Source of the DNA: JAJYIW01 sp963781665
GTDB taxonomy: Bacteria > Chloroflexota > Anaerolineae > Anaerolineales > Anaerolineaceae
Direction: 5' to 3'
NCBI GenBank assembly: GCA_963781665.1
Contig: CAWAGA010000002.1
Coordinates: 3,906,001 to 3,970,000, forward strand
DNA length: 64,000 nucleotides
Shown here: positions 27,443 through 36,141 of the stretch, piece after piece
How the letters are laid out: each line of letters begins with the position of its first letter
Position numbering within the stretch: position 1 is the stretch's first letter
The notes under the pieces: model-generated
Seen by the model: only the letters and a program-made list of their open reading frames with translations
Told to the model about the DNA's origin: nothing
Databases searched by the model: none
Translations under genes and position numbers: made by a program

Positions 27443-29661
27443 TGAACGCCAAGGTTAGATATTATCATGGGGCACCGACCCTATTTCTTGATGAAAAACC
27501 TGTTTTTGATGGGCTTATGTGGGGAAGACCACCGGGCATCGATAGCTATGCCTTACAGGACTGCGCCAGGTATTATGGAGAGGCTGGCATACATCTGTTT
27601 ACATTCGATATGGGCGCCAGCGGCAATCCACCAGATTGGGTTGGGCCACATCCCGGCGGTGAGACCCATTATGATTTTTCAATGCTGAAAAAGCGGTTTG
27701 AATACGTCATCGCCGCAGACCCTCAGGCGCAATTCCACTTGCGGCTTCATCTTGAAGCGCCCCCTTGGTGGCAAAAGATGTACCCGGCTGAATGTGAAAA
27801 AACATCAAGTGGTAGATTGCTTTGCCAATCTTTCGCTTCTATAACCTGGCGAAAACAGGCAAATGATTATCTAGGGGCTTTGATCGCTCATATTAAATCG
27901 ATAGGGATGGAAGACCGTATTATCGCATACCAAACGGGGGCAGGTGGCACTGGGGAGTGGGTGAAAGGCGCGGCGATGGCTGCTGAAACGATCGATTTTA
28001 GCCCTTCGATGCAAGATCACTTCAGAGGATGGTTAAAACGGCAATATCAAGATGATGAGGATCTATTACGCAAATCGTGGGCTAGTCCTGATGTCACATT
28101 CGGAACCGTTGAGGTTCCAACGGCAAACGAGCAATTTCAGTCTCGACAGATGACATTCCGCGACCCTATTCGCGAGCGCAACGTGGTGGATTTCTACCAA
28201 TGCCTGGCTGAATTATGCGCTGATTTGATCGTTGACTTTTGCACCACGGTTAAAAGTAGCACCGGTGGCAAAGCATTAGCTGGTGCATTTTACGGCTATT
28301 TATTGGAGTTGGGTTGGAATTCAAGCTTCTTTGCTGATGGATTTTACAGCGAGTATTCTGGTTACCAGCGCAGTGGTCATCTCGGACTGGGAAAGGTGTT
28401 GGAATCTGATCAGGTAGATTTCTTGGTCAGTCCATATAGTTACGGTTTCCGCGGGATAGGTGGAAGCGGTCCATCGATGTTGCCTTCCGAATCAGTCCGG
28501 CTGCATAGTAAATTGTATATTTTTGAAGAAGATTCCCGTACCCATCTGAGCAAACATACTTCTGATTATGGCAAAGTGAATACGCTAGGCGAGAGTGAAG
28601 CGGTATTGAAGCGAAACTTTTCGTACGTGGTGACCCATGGGCACGGCATCTGGTGGTTGGGAGGTGGCGGTCCGGAATCGCCGCATGTCGACCTGGCACA
28701 AGAGCCTGCCTTCAGGCCGTTGATCAAGCGTTTTGCAGAGATCGGGGAACTGGCGCTGGAGATGGATCGCAGCCCTCAGGCAGAAATTGCGGTGCTGCTG
28801 GATGACGAGAGTTTTTACTATGAATGGCTACGCAACGACCTGGATTTGCCGTTGATCTTCCAGCAGCGGTTGTGGGGCTTACCCCGGCTGGGAGCGCCGT
28901 ACGACACCTACTTGCTGAACGACCTGGTCGAAGGGCGGATGAAGCCCTACAAGCTGTACATTTTTCTGAATGCCTTCCACCTGGACGAAAAGAGGCGAGC
29001 GAAATTAGAAGCGGAACTCCGGCGTGATGGGCGGGTGGCGTTATGGATCTATGCCCCCGGGTACCTCAAGAGCAGGGGAAGCGACAGGACCGCAGCAGCG
29101 GAAGAGCCGGGGATGAGTTTGGAGTACATGAGAGAGCTGACCGGGTTCCATTTTGGGAAAGGGGATCATCCGTGGGGGCCGCAGATGAACCTGATTGATT
29201 TCAGTCACCCGATCACCCAAGGGTTAAGACAGGACCTGTTTTGGGGGACGAACAGTCTGTTAGGGCCGGTATTCCACCTGGAAGATGAGGAAGCGCGAGT
29301 GCTGGGGAATGTGGTCTACTCGGAAGGGCGCTGCCTGCCGGGGTTGGGGGTGAAGGAATATGCGGACTGGAAATCGATCTACTGTGCCGCGCCGAACCTG
29401 CCGGCCGGGGTGCTGAGGGGAATAGCGCGCTATGCTGGGGTGCATTTGTACAATGAAGATGGGGACGTGTTGTATGCGACGCGGGAGATGTTAGGGGTGC
29501 ATACGGCTGGGGGAGGAGATCGGGTCTACCGGCTGCCGGAGAAGGTGGCGCAGGTGTACGACTTGTTCGAAAAACGAGAAATCGCCCGAGACACAGATGA
29601 ATTTCGTGTTGAACTGGCACCGGCTTCTACCCGGCTGTTCTATACCGGCAAACCATTGTAA
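27439..29661 (+). CDS. GH42-like (beta-galactosidase-like) glycoside hydrolase, copy 2
   Basis: 740-aa tandem paralogue of the preceding gene, overlapping it by 4 bases (ATGA type); the start is after GGGAG. The N-terminal halves are clearly homologous but diverged (here FDMGASGNPPDWVGP, YQTGAGGTGEWVKG), while residues after HTSDYGKVNTLGESE are the same as in copy 1 up to the last dozen positions. Such a sharp change from diverged to identical points to recent gene conversion or recombination. The two N-terminal halves may differ in substrate while keeping a common C-terminal part. Exact specificity unknown. Confidence 0.7.
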   Translation: MMNAKVRYYHGAPTLFLDEKPVFDGLMWGRPPGIDSYALQDCARYYGEAGIHLFTFDMGASGNPPDWVGPHPGGETHYDFSMLKKRFEYVIAADPQAQFHLRLHLEAPPWWQKMYPAECEKTSSGRLLCQSFASITWRKQANDYLGALIAHIKSIGMEDRIIAYQTGAGGTGEWVKGAAMAAETIDFSPSMQDHFRGWLKRQYQDDEDLLRKSWASPDVTFGTVEVPTANEQFQSRQMTFRDPIRERNVVDFYQCLAELCADLIVDFCTTVKSSTGGKALAGAFYGYLLELGWNSSFFADGFYSEYSGYQRSGHLGLGKVLESDQVDFLVSPYSYGFRGIGGSGPSMLPSESVRLHSKLYIFEEDSRTHLSKHTSDYGKVNTLGESEAVLKRNFSYVVTHGHGIWWLGGGGPESPHVDLAQEPAFRPLIKRFAEIGELALEMDRSPQAEIAVLLDDESFYYEWLRNDLDLPLIFQQRLWGLPRLGAPYDTYLLNDLVEGRMKPYKLYIFLNAFHLDEKRRAKLEAELRRDGRVALWIYAPGYLKSRGSDRTAAAEEPGMSLEYMRELTGFHFGKGDHPWGPQMNLIDFSHPITQGLRQDLFWGTNSLLGPVFHLEDEEARVLGNVVYSEGRCLPGLGVKEYADWKSIYCAAPNLPAGVLRGIARYAGVHLYNEDGDVLYATREMLGVHTAGGGDRVYRLPEKVAQVYDLFEKREIARDTDEFRVELAPASTRLFYTGKPL
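28569..29600 (+). repeat. 1,032-bp direct repeat, unit 2 (3' half of GH42-like copy 2)
   Basis: Second unit of the direct repeat described for 26341-27372. The repeat is unusually rich in GGG-containing codons compared with the flanking 5' halves. Confidence 0.9.
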
Positions 29662-29750
29662 GATCGGCTTTTTCGCTTTAGAATCAAGCGAAATTTCAAA
29701 CAGCCAATCACACTTCGGTGTACTTCAAAACAGGTTTAATTCTTTATAAC

Positions 29751-30794
29751 ATGGCATTGCAACTCAATCCTCTTCTCAATGATCCTGATTCGGTCCTGGT
29801 TTTTCGCCGGCCAATTGTTGAAAACCCTGAGCACAGGGTTTATTCTGAAATCGCATTCGATCTGTTGGAATTGATGGAAGTCGAGCTTTCTGGAGAAAAG
29901 GTCGCTGTAAAACCGAATGTGACCTCAGGCGAACATTTTGCAGACCCTGAAAATGGGATAACCACTCACCCGGCTTTCATTGGTGGAATGGTGGATTATT
30001 TGCGGCAGCATGGCGCCAGGCAGGATGGTATATATATCGTCGAGGATCCGAGAGATTCTGACGACTTTAACCCCCGTCATTGGAAAGGCACTGGTTATCT
30101 TGAGATCGCACAAACGACAGGTGCGAAGATCCGCTGCCCTAACTCGCATTATTGCATAAAAAAAACCGTTCCCGACCCTTTGATTTACCCAATCCGCAAC
30201 GTATCGCGGTATGCAACTGCCTCAAATTCGATATTGATTAACGTCCCCAAAATGAAGACTTACAATTTGGGCATTACATCTTTATGCTTGAAAAACCTGA
30301 TGGGACTTGATGATGTATTCGAGCGTCATTATTGTGGTCAGGCCTGGAGGGAACTACCGGGTATTGATAATTACGGGGGCCGCCCCAAAAATGAATGGAT
30401 GGATGCAGATCTCCACCGTCTCTGGCAGCAGGGTCTGGCAGTTCGTTTAGCCGATCTGGCTAAAGTGATAAAGCCTGATCTTAATATTGTCGAAGGGGTG
30501 GTTGCCAGGGATGGCACCGGCTTCAACCGCGGTCAAAATTATGCCTTAGGGATGTCTGTTGCTGGTATTAATCCGGTCTCGGTGGATAGTGTAACCAGTT
30601 ACATTATGGGATTCAACCCCTTAGAATTGGTGTACCTGCAAATTGCCCATTCTGCTGGCCTGGGAAATCATGACCTGGCTCGAATTCAAATATATCTTGC
30701 TGATGGTGATAAAATTTCGCCTTGCGATGATCCCCGGACTATCCGAACCCCGGTGCCTTTCCGGGTTATCCGCGATATTCTTGGTGACAACTGA
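29751..30794 (+). CDS. DUF362 domain protein
   Basis: 347-aa protein of the DUF362 family (uncharacterised; some members are linked to iron-sulphur proteins). Visible are VAVKPNVTSGEHFADPENG, the TTHPAFIGGMVDYLRQHG block, ILINVPKMKTYNLGITSLCLKNLMG (the most typical stretch) and DLNIVEGVVARDGTGFNRG. No ferredoxin-type CxxCxxC cluster is seen. The frame opens at a GTG (29718), but ATG 29751 gives a better N-terminus (MALQLNPLL); neither has a strong ribosome site. It is 89 bases after the second GH42-like gene and 23 before the aldo/keto reductase, in the same operon. Function unknown. Confidence 0.8.
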   Translation: MALQLNPLLNDPDSVLVFRRPIVENPEHRVYSEIAFDLLELMEVELSGEKVAVKPNVTSGEHFADPENGITTHPAFIGGMVDYLRQHGARQDGIYIVEDPRDSDDFNPRHWKGTGYLEIAQTTGAKIRCPNSHYCIKKTVPDPLIYPIRNVSRYATASNSILINVPKMKTYNLGITSLCLKNLMGLDDVFERHYCGQAWRELPGIDNYGGRPKNEWMDADLHRLWQQGLAVRLADLAKVIKPDLNIVEGVVARDGTGFNRGQNYALGMSVAGINPVSVDSVTSYIMGFNPLELVYLQIAHSAGLGNHDLARIQIYLADGDKISPCDDPRTIRTPVPFRVIRDILGDN

Positions 30795-30817
30795 ACCAAT
30801 TTCGATCTGGAGGAAAT

Positions 30818-31744
30818 ATGCGCTACCGAAAACTTGGCAGGACAGGCTTAATGGTTTCACAAGTCGGGTTGGGAGGGTTGTTCTTATCCAGCGAGAATCG
30901 CGAGACGGGGGTTCAAATCGTGCAACATGCGTTGGAAAAGGGCGTGAATTATTTCGATACGGCGCCAGGAGATTTTAATGGCCTATCCGAAGAAATTTTA
31001 GGCGAAGCACTGGAAGGCAAGCAAGAGCCATACTATCTTTCAACAAAATTAGGGTATCTTCCTGAAGGTTTCGATTATTCCTATGACATGTGCATGCGTT
31101 GTTTTGAAGGAAGCCTGCAGCGGTTGAAACGCGACCACGTTGATGTGTTATTCATCCACGATCCCGACCGGATGGGTGGTGGGTCTTATGAAGCGGTCTT
31201 TGGAAAAGGAATGGCACTTGAAGCTTGCCGCAAACTGAAAGAGCAGGGGGTCATCAAGGCTATAGGAATCGGTTCATTGTGGCTGGATTACCAGGCTTAC
31301 TGCATCGACAGTGGTGAAATCGACGTTATCTTGACCTTCAACCGGTATGGATTGATCTGGAGAGACGCACAATTTGAAACATTTCCATTCTGCCGGCGGC
31401 ACGATACTGGAATTGTTCAAGGTACCCCATTCCATCAAGGCGTGCTGGCCGGACGGCATGACGAATGGATTACCAATCCACCTGCCTGGATGACCGTCAG
31501 CGAACACCGAGCTTTTCGAAAGCTTTATGCCATCCAGGAAAGCAGCGGTATCTTATTGCCCGAATTAGCGTTAAGGTTTATTCTAAGTAATCCACAGATC
31601 AGTGTCACGATTCCGGGCGCTGCAAATCTGGAACAACTGGATGCTAACCTGGACGCTGCGGAAAAGGGTCCATTACCCGAGCAGCTCCAGGCTGAAATCG
31701 AAGCCCTGGGTATTTTGCATCACGATCCAAAACGATACATATAA
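30818..31744 (+). CDS. aldo/keto reductase family protein, catalytic Tyr apparently missing
   Basis: 308-aa TIM-barrel protein of the aldo/keto reductase family, close to the galactose/D-threo-aldose dehydrogenase type (MRYRKLGRTGLMVSQVGLGG; VNYFDTAP; YYLSTKLGY with the catalytic Lys; VDVLFIHDPD with the catalytic His). The segment after DTAP, normally LYGYGLSE with the proton-donor Tyr, reads GDFNGLSE, so the Tyr position appears to be Asp. That would weaken classical reductase chemistry. Strong ribosome site GGAGGAAAT before ATG 30818. It sits between DUF362 and an MDR dehydrogenase in the sugar operon. Confidence 0.85.
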   Translation: MRYRKLGRTGLMVSQVGLGGLFLSSENRETGVQIVQHALEKGVNYFDTAPGDFNGLSEEILGEALEGKQEPYYLSTKLGYLPEGFDYSYDMCMRCFEGSLQRLKRDHVDVLFIHDPDRMGGGSYEAVFGKGMALEACRKLKEQGVIKAIGIGSLWLDYQAYCIDSGEIDVILTFNRYGLIWRDAQFETFPFCRRHDTGIVQGTPFHQGVLAGRHDEWITNPPAWMTVSEHRAFRKLYAIQESSGILLPELALRFILSNPQISVTIPGAANLEQLDANLDAAEKGPLPEQLQAEIEALGILHHDPKRYI

Positions 31745-31761
31745 TCCATAAAGGTTAAACC

Positions 31762-32760
31762 ATGAAGGGTCTATTTGTCACAGCTCCTGGTCACTTGGAA
31801 ATTCTCGAATTGCCACTGCCTAAACCGGGTCCTTTCGAAGCCCTGGTAAAGACCGAGGCTTGCGCAATTTGCAATAGTACCGATACGAAAGTCATCCATG
31901 GGAAGTTTGTGTCTGGTTCTTGGCCGGTTTTGTTAGGCCACGAATCTGTTGGGAGGATAGTCAAGGTTGGCGATAAAGTGCGGACGTACCGGGCCGGAGA
32001 TCTGGTGCTGCGCGGTTCATTAAGCGACGATCATATCCCCTTTTCAGACGGTAGGAGCTGCTGGGGAGGCTTTGCTGAATTCAACCTGGTGACCGATGTC
32101 TGGAGCCAAACGGGCCAGGCGTATTCCTCTTGGCCACATCCTCAACAAATCGTCCCTGAGTTGATCGATCCCGTTCACGCCACTGCCCTGATCACATTGA
32201 AGGAGAATTTGAGCGTTATCAACCATTTCGACGTGGTTGGGAAATCGGTCGCAATTGTTGGAACCGGACCGGTTGGCCAGGCGATGGCGTTGTTTTCCAG
32301 GTTATCCGGAGCTAAAAAAGTTATTGTTTTTGGTCGCAGCCAACAATGGTCAGACCGGTTCGAAAAATTGGGGGTAGACGAGTACGTTGCAGGTGATGTC
32401 CTTCCAAATCAAGTTCAGGCGATACTGAAAGAAGGTGGGTTCGACCGAGTATTCGAAGCTGTCGGTAGTGCGGCAGCGTTGAGCAGGTGTATCGTGTTGG
32501 CCGGAAGGCGCGGTAAGGTCGGTATCTATGGTATTCCGCCTGAAGATGAACCTTACCACGACAAGGATAAAAACAATCCGATCGTGTCGACCCCTGCGGT
32601 GGCTGAAGGAGAAGTGCACGCGGCGATCATCGCCATGGTGGAAAAAGAACAGGTTCAGCTAGCTGATTGGGTCAGCCGGAGCATTCCGTTTGAGGACTAC
32701 GAGGAAGGGTTTCGATTGGTTTGGGCAAGAGAAGCAAATAAGGTCGTCCTGACATTTTGA
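31762..32760 (+). CDS. zinc-type alcohol/polyol dehydrogenase (MDR superfamily)
   Basis: 332-aa medium-chain dehydrogenase. The GroES-like N-terminal domain has catalytic zinc ligands in CAICNSTD and LLGHESVGRI; the four-Cys structural zinc loop of classical ADH is missing (the region reads GSLSDDHIPFSDGRSCW). The Rossmann domain has VAIVGTGPVGQAMAL. Probably oxidises a sugar or polyol alcohol during breakdown of the glycan products; the exact substrate cannot be read. It starts 17 bases after the aldo/keto reductase gene. Confidence 0.88.
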   Translation: MKGLFVTAPGHLEILELPLPKPGPFEALVKTEACAICNSTDTKVIHGKFVSGSWPVLLGHESVGRIVKVGDKVRTYRAGDLVLRGSLSDDHIPFSDGRSCWGGFAEFNLVTDVWSQTGQAYSSWPHPQQIVPELIDPVHATALITLKENLSVINHFDVVGKSVAIVGTGPVGQAMALFSRLSGAKKVIVFGRSQQWSDRFEKLGVDEYVAGDVLPNQVQAILKEGGFDRVFEAVGSAAALSRCIVLAGRRGKVGIYGIPPEDEPYHDKDKNNPIVSTPAVAEGEVHAAIIAMVEKEQVQLADWVSRSIPFEDYEEGFRLVWAREANKVVLTF

Positions 32761-32775
32761 TCGTTTCTCTTCTTA

Positions 32776-34050
32776 ATGTTCACCTTATCTAACCTCGAGC
32801 GGGATAATTTTCGCCACCTGTACACTGAGATTTTCTGGTACGGGATCTTTTTTGGCACTTCTCTTTCATTCTGGGGAGTGTATGCAGCTCATCTCGGGGC
32901 AACCCCTTTCCAGGTCGGCTTATTGAGCAGTGGACCGGGCTTTGTCAATTTAATCATCTCACTCCCCGCTGTTTTACTTCTTGAGAAGGGTTATCCTGAA
33001 CGAGATACCTTTGTATCTTCAATTTTGAACCGAGTTGTATACGTCCTGCTAATTTTCTTGCCTTTTTTTCACAGCAACGAGTTACAAATATGGTTGGTTG
33101 TGTTGGTGGCGTTTGTGAGTGCGCTGCCTGGAACGATCCTGACGATGGGCGCGAACTTGATGCTTGCCGAAGTGATCCCGATCGAGTGGCGGGCTACTGT
33201 CATTGGTAGAAGGTCTGCGCTTCTGTCAGTCAGCATTACCGGGTCGATGTTGTTGTCCGGGTTGATCTTCAATAAAGTAGTCTTTCCGCTTAGTTACCAG
33301 ATCGTTTTTGGGATAGGATTGGTTGGAGCTGCAGTCAGCAGCTACCATCTCAGCCGGGTGATTTCGGAGCGCAGGCTTAAGGCCGGGGAGGGCATCACCT
33401 CGACCAAAATATCTATCTTCTCTTGGATCGGAAAAAGTGTTAAGTATCTGCGAACTGGTTGGCAGGCGATATTTAGAACGAAGATCAAAACACTTCTGCG
33501 CTACGACCTGCTGAGAGGTCAATTTGGGACGTTTATTTTTGCGTATCTGATCTTTTACACTATTTGTGCATTTCCCATTCCTATCTTTACATTGTTCCTA
33601 GTGCAAACAATTGCCGTATCGGACAGCGTCATCAGCCTGGGGAATTCAATTTTCTATATTGCTATGATATTATTTTCGCTATTGCTTGCCAGCATCAGCA
33701 AACGGCTTGGAAACCATAAGGTCCTGGTTATTTCGGCGTTCCTGTATATCTTGTATCCTTTGGTTGGCGGTTTCGCCCAGGACCCGGTCTTATTTTACGT
33801 TGCCTCATTTTTTGGTGGCACTGCCTGGGGATTGGCGAATGGCGCATTAATCAACCGCCTTTTTGAACGGGCACCTGAAAACGATCGCCCGGCAGGTATG
33901 GCATTTCATAACCTGGCGCTTAACCTTGGGACCCTGGTAGGCGTGCTGATCGGTTCGGTTATACCAGAATGGTTGGGATTACGCGATGCATTGATCGTTT
34001 CAGGTGCATTGAGATCTATCGGCGGTTTTGTTTTACTATTCTTAGGCTGA
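32776..34050 (+). CDS. major facilitator superfamily (MFS) transporter
   Basis: 424 aa with about 10-12 hydrophobic segments and a central cytoplasmic loop (about 200-240, basic: SERRLKAGEGITSTK, RTKIKTLLRYDLLRG). The loop after the second segment has the shape of the MFS motif A region, but the consensus is weak. It starts 15 bases after the dehydrogenase gene, so it belongs to the same operon and probably carries a mono- or disaccharide or a sugar acid. Direction and substrate unknown. Confidence 0.82.
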   Translation: MFTLSNLERDNFRHLYTEIFWYGIFFGTSLSFWGVYAAHLGATPFQVGLLSSGPGFVNLIISLPAVLLLEKGYPERDTFVSSILNRVVYVLLIFLPFFHSNELQIWLVVLVAFVSALPGTILTMGANLMLAEVIPIEWRATVIGRRSALLSVSITGSMLLSGLIFNKVVFPLSYQIVFGIGLVGAAVSSYHLSRVISERRLKAGEGITSTKISIFSWIGKSVKYLRTGWQAIFRTKIKTLLRYDLLRGQFGTFIFAYLIFYTICAFPIPIFTLFLVQTIAVSDSVISLGNSIFYIAMILFSLLLASISKRLGNHKVLVISAFLYILYPLVGGFAQDPVLFYVASFFGGTAWGLANGALINRLFERAPENDRPAGMAFHNLALNLGTLVGVLIGSVIPEWLGLRDALIVSGALRSIGGFVLLFLG

Positions 34051-34067
34051 TAAGAAAGAAGGTTATT

Positions 34068-35348
34068 ATGGCAACGACAGAAAAAATTGTTGGTCTTTAT
34101 GGCGATCCGAATGCTATCGCCCAGAATCCGGGCTCCCTTGACCAGGCGCAGAAAGAGATTGGGTTGAACTGGATTATATTTGGCGGTGGGTTCAATTTAT
34201 CCCAGCGTACCCGGATGCTCAATCCTTCGAGTGGGGGATTTGCGCCAGGATTAACCCTGGTCGATGATGATCAACCCATCCGCACAGCCATCGAAGAAGC
34301 CCATAAAAGGGGTATCCAGGTCTGGGGATGCATTTCCCTCTATTGGGCCGGGGCCGAGCACGCACCTGACCTTATGGCGTACGATTTATACGGTAAGCGC
34401 CTGGACGCTTATCCCCTCCGGGCATATGCACACGAGCAGGGCTCCATGACATATTGCCCGAATAACGAACGGATCAATGCCTGGTTCGAAGCAGCTCTGG
34501 TCGAAATTGCCAGGCAATACGATTTTCAAGGATATGCCTTGACCCATGCCAGATACTGCCATCCGGCATTTTTTGAACAAATGTTGGCTTGTGGCTGCCC
34601 GACCTGCCAAAAAAAGGCTGGAGAGCTGGGTTATGATTTCGATAAAATGAAGTCTGCTGTCTTGAATACAATCACAAAAATAAAGGGATTGAATCCAGCC
34701 AAAATAAAATCAGCCTTGAAATCCGGCTTCGGTTTCTTTGATTTTATCCAGATGTTAGGAGCAGATGGCGAGGGATTGGTCGATTGGTTTAATTTCAGGG
34801 CGGACGGCATCACGCTGAATATTAAACGAATCGGTGAAGCTGTACATGAAGTGCGCCCAGATTTCAAATTTGGATCTGACAGCCATTATCCAACCATGGC
34901 CTTATTGGTTGGACAGCGCTATTCCGATCTTGTCAAAATATGCGATCAGATTTTGCCCTTGTTATCTCACAATGAAATCCATTACATGGATAACCTGGGC
35001 AGTATGGCCACCATCTTGACACAGTGGATCGATGGCCTGCAACAAGCAGAGGCTGTTAAGCTGGTTTACCGCTTGTTTGGTATTAACAGTGCGGCGATGC
35101 CGAAGACTATTCAGGAAATGCATTTGGGAGAGCCGCCATCTTCAGAAGTTAAACTTGAGGCATTAGAAGAAATCATCACAGCAGAGCTATATAAAGCCCG
35201 GGCATTCAGCGGTAGTTCGGTGCCTTCATATCCGGTTATCAAAGGAACTTTGTGGCCCGAGCTCAGCGTTCGTAATTTGATGGCTGCAGCATTAGAAGCC
35301 GGTCATGATGGGATTGTGCTTCAAGGGACTGACTCTTTATATAAATAA
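34068..35348 (+). CDS. TIM-barrel-like protein of unknown function (possible glycosidase-like)
   Basis: 426 aa. The pattern of alternating strands and helices suggests a TIM barrel (NWIIFGGGF; GIQVWGCISLYWAGAEHAPD; YDFQGYALTHARYCHP; DFKFGSDSHYP; NEIHYMDNLG; GHDGIVLQGTD), similar in style to putative glycoside-hydrolase-like barrels of the GHL/COG1649 kind, but no family signature is firm. A CxxxxxxxCGCPTC-like cluster (ACGCPTC) lies near residue 180. The start is ATG 34068 after GAAGG; an in-frame upstream extension overlaps the MFS gene and is rejected. Last gene of the plus-strand arm. Confidence 0.55.
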   Translation: MATTEKIVGLYGDPNAIAQNPGSLDQAQKEIGLNWIIFGGGFNLSQRTRMLNPSSGGFAPGLTLVDDDQPIRTAIEEAHKRGIQVWGCISLYWAGAEHAPDLMAYDLYGKRLDAYPLRAYAHEQGSMTYCPNNERINAWFEAALVEIARQYDFQGYALTHARYCHPAFFEQMLACGCPTCQKKAGELGYDFDKMKSAVLNTITKIKGLNPAKIKSALKSGFGFFDFIQMLGADGEGLVDWFNFRADGITLNIKRIGEAVHEVRPDFKFGSDSHYPTMALLVGQRYSDLVKICDQILPLLSHNEIHYMDNLGSMATILTQWIDGLQQAEAVKLVYRLFGINSAAMPKTIQEMHLGEPPSSEVKLEALEEIITAELYKARAFSGSSVPSYPVIKGTLWPELSVRNLMAAALEAGHDGIVLQGTDSLYK

Positions 35349-35383
35349 CCACCCAAATAATCACAATAAGATAATCATTCCTT

Positions 35384-35422
35384 CCAGGCGTTCATTATCG
35401 AATTTTCTTGATGAACGCCTGG
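35384..35422. terminator. bidirectional terminator between convergent operons
   Basis: A 12-bp perfect stem, CCAGGCGTTCAT (35384-35395) with its complement (35411-35422), and a 15-base loop, then ATTGATTTTGTT. It lies between the plus-strand sugar operon and the minus-strand KDPG aldolase gene. Confidence 0.85.
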
Positions 35423-35441
35423 ATTGATTTTGTTAGGATGA

Positions 35442-36116
35442 CTATTTGGATCGAATTTCCTTGATCATGGATAGTACCTGGCTGGTTGACGAAGCGATAC
35501 TATCGTAATCGCCGGCTCGGATCAAATCTTTCCGTATCAAGTTAGAGCCAACTCCCACCGCAGCGACTCCAGCTTTGAACCAGGCTGAAAGGCTTTCATA
35601 GGTTACTTCAACGCCGCCGGTTGGCATGATACGGGTCCAGGGGGTTGGGCCCAGGATTGATTTAACGAAATTTGGTCCGCCGACCGAATCTCCTGGAAAT
35701 ACCTTGACAATCTCAACCCCTAATTCCTCGGCTCTGGAAATTTCAGAGGCGCTTCCACAACCTGGCATATATGCGATTTTGCGCCGGTTGCACACACGAG
35801 CAACCGCTTCGTTGAGCACTGAGCCGACTACAAAATTTGCACCGTATGCAATGTAAAGAGCCGCGGTTGGTTCGTCGACGATTGAACCGACCCCCAGAAT
35901 AACTTCTGGAGCTTCTTTGCGGCAATATTGCGACAGTTCTTTAAATACTTCAGGAGCAAAATCGCCCCGGTTTGTAAATTCCAGGATCCTGGAACCCCCT
36001 CCCAGGCAGGCTTTCATCACATTTTTTGCTACATCTACATCGGGATTATAAAAAACCGGCACAAGGCCTGCTCCCACGATATTGTTGAGAACATCTAATC
36101 TGCTAAAATAAGCCAT
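35442..36116 (-). CDS. KDPG/KHG aldolase
   Basis: 224-aa class I aldolase that splits 2-keto-3-deoxy-6-phosphogluconate into pyruvate and glyceraldehyde 3-phosphate. Family marks: N-terminal AGLVPVFYNPDVDVAKNVMKA, the Glu/Arg block GGSRILEFTNRGD, GVGSIVDEPTAALYIAYGANFVVG, and the Schiff-base lysine in EIVKVFPGDSVGGPNFVKS, then MPTGGV. It is 25 bases downstream of the KDG kinase on the minus strand. Together they form the lower part of uronate/Entner-Doudoroff metabolism. Confidence 0.93.
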   Translation of the reverse strand: MAYFSRLDVLNNIVGAGLVPVFYNPDVDVAKNVMKACLGGGSRILEFTNRGDFAPEVFKELSQYCRKEAPEVILGVGSIVDEPTAALYIAYGANFVVGSVLNEAVARVCNRRKIAYMPGCGSASEISRAEELGVEIVKVFPGDSVGGPNFVKSILGPTPWTRIMPTGGVEVTYESLSAWFKAGVAAVGVGSNLIRKDLIRAGDYDSIASSTSQVLSMIKEIRSK

Positions 36117-36141
36117 TTTGTTTTACTCCTTATCAGAATAA

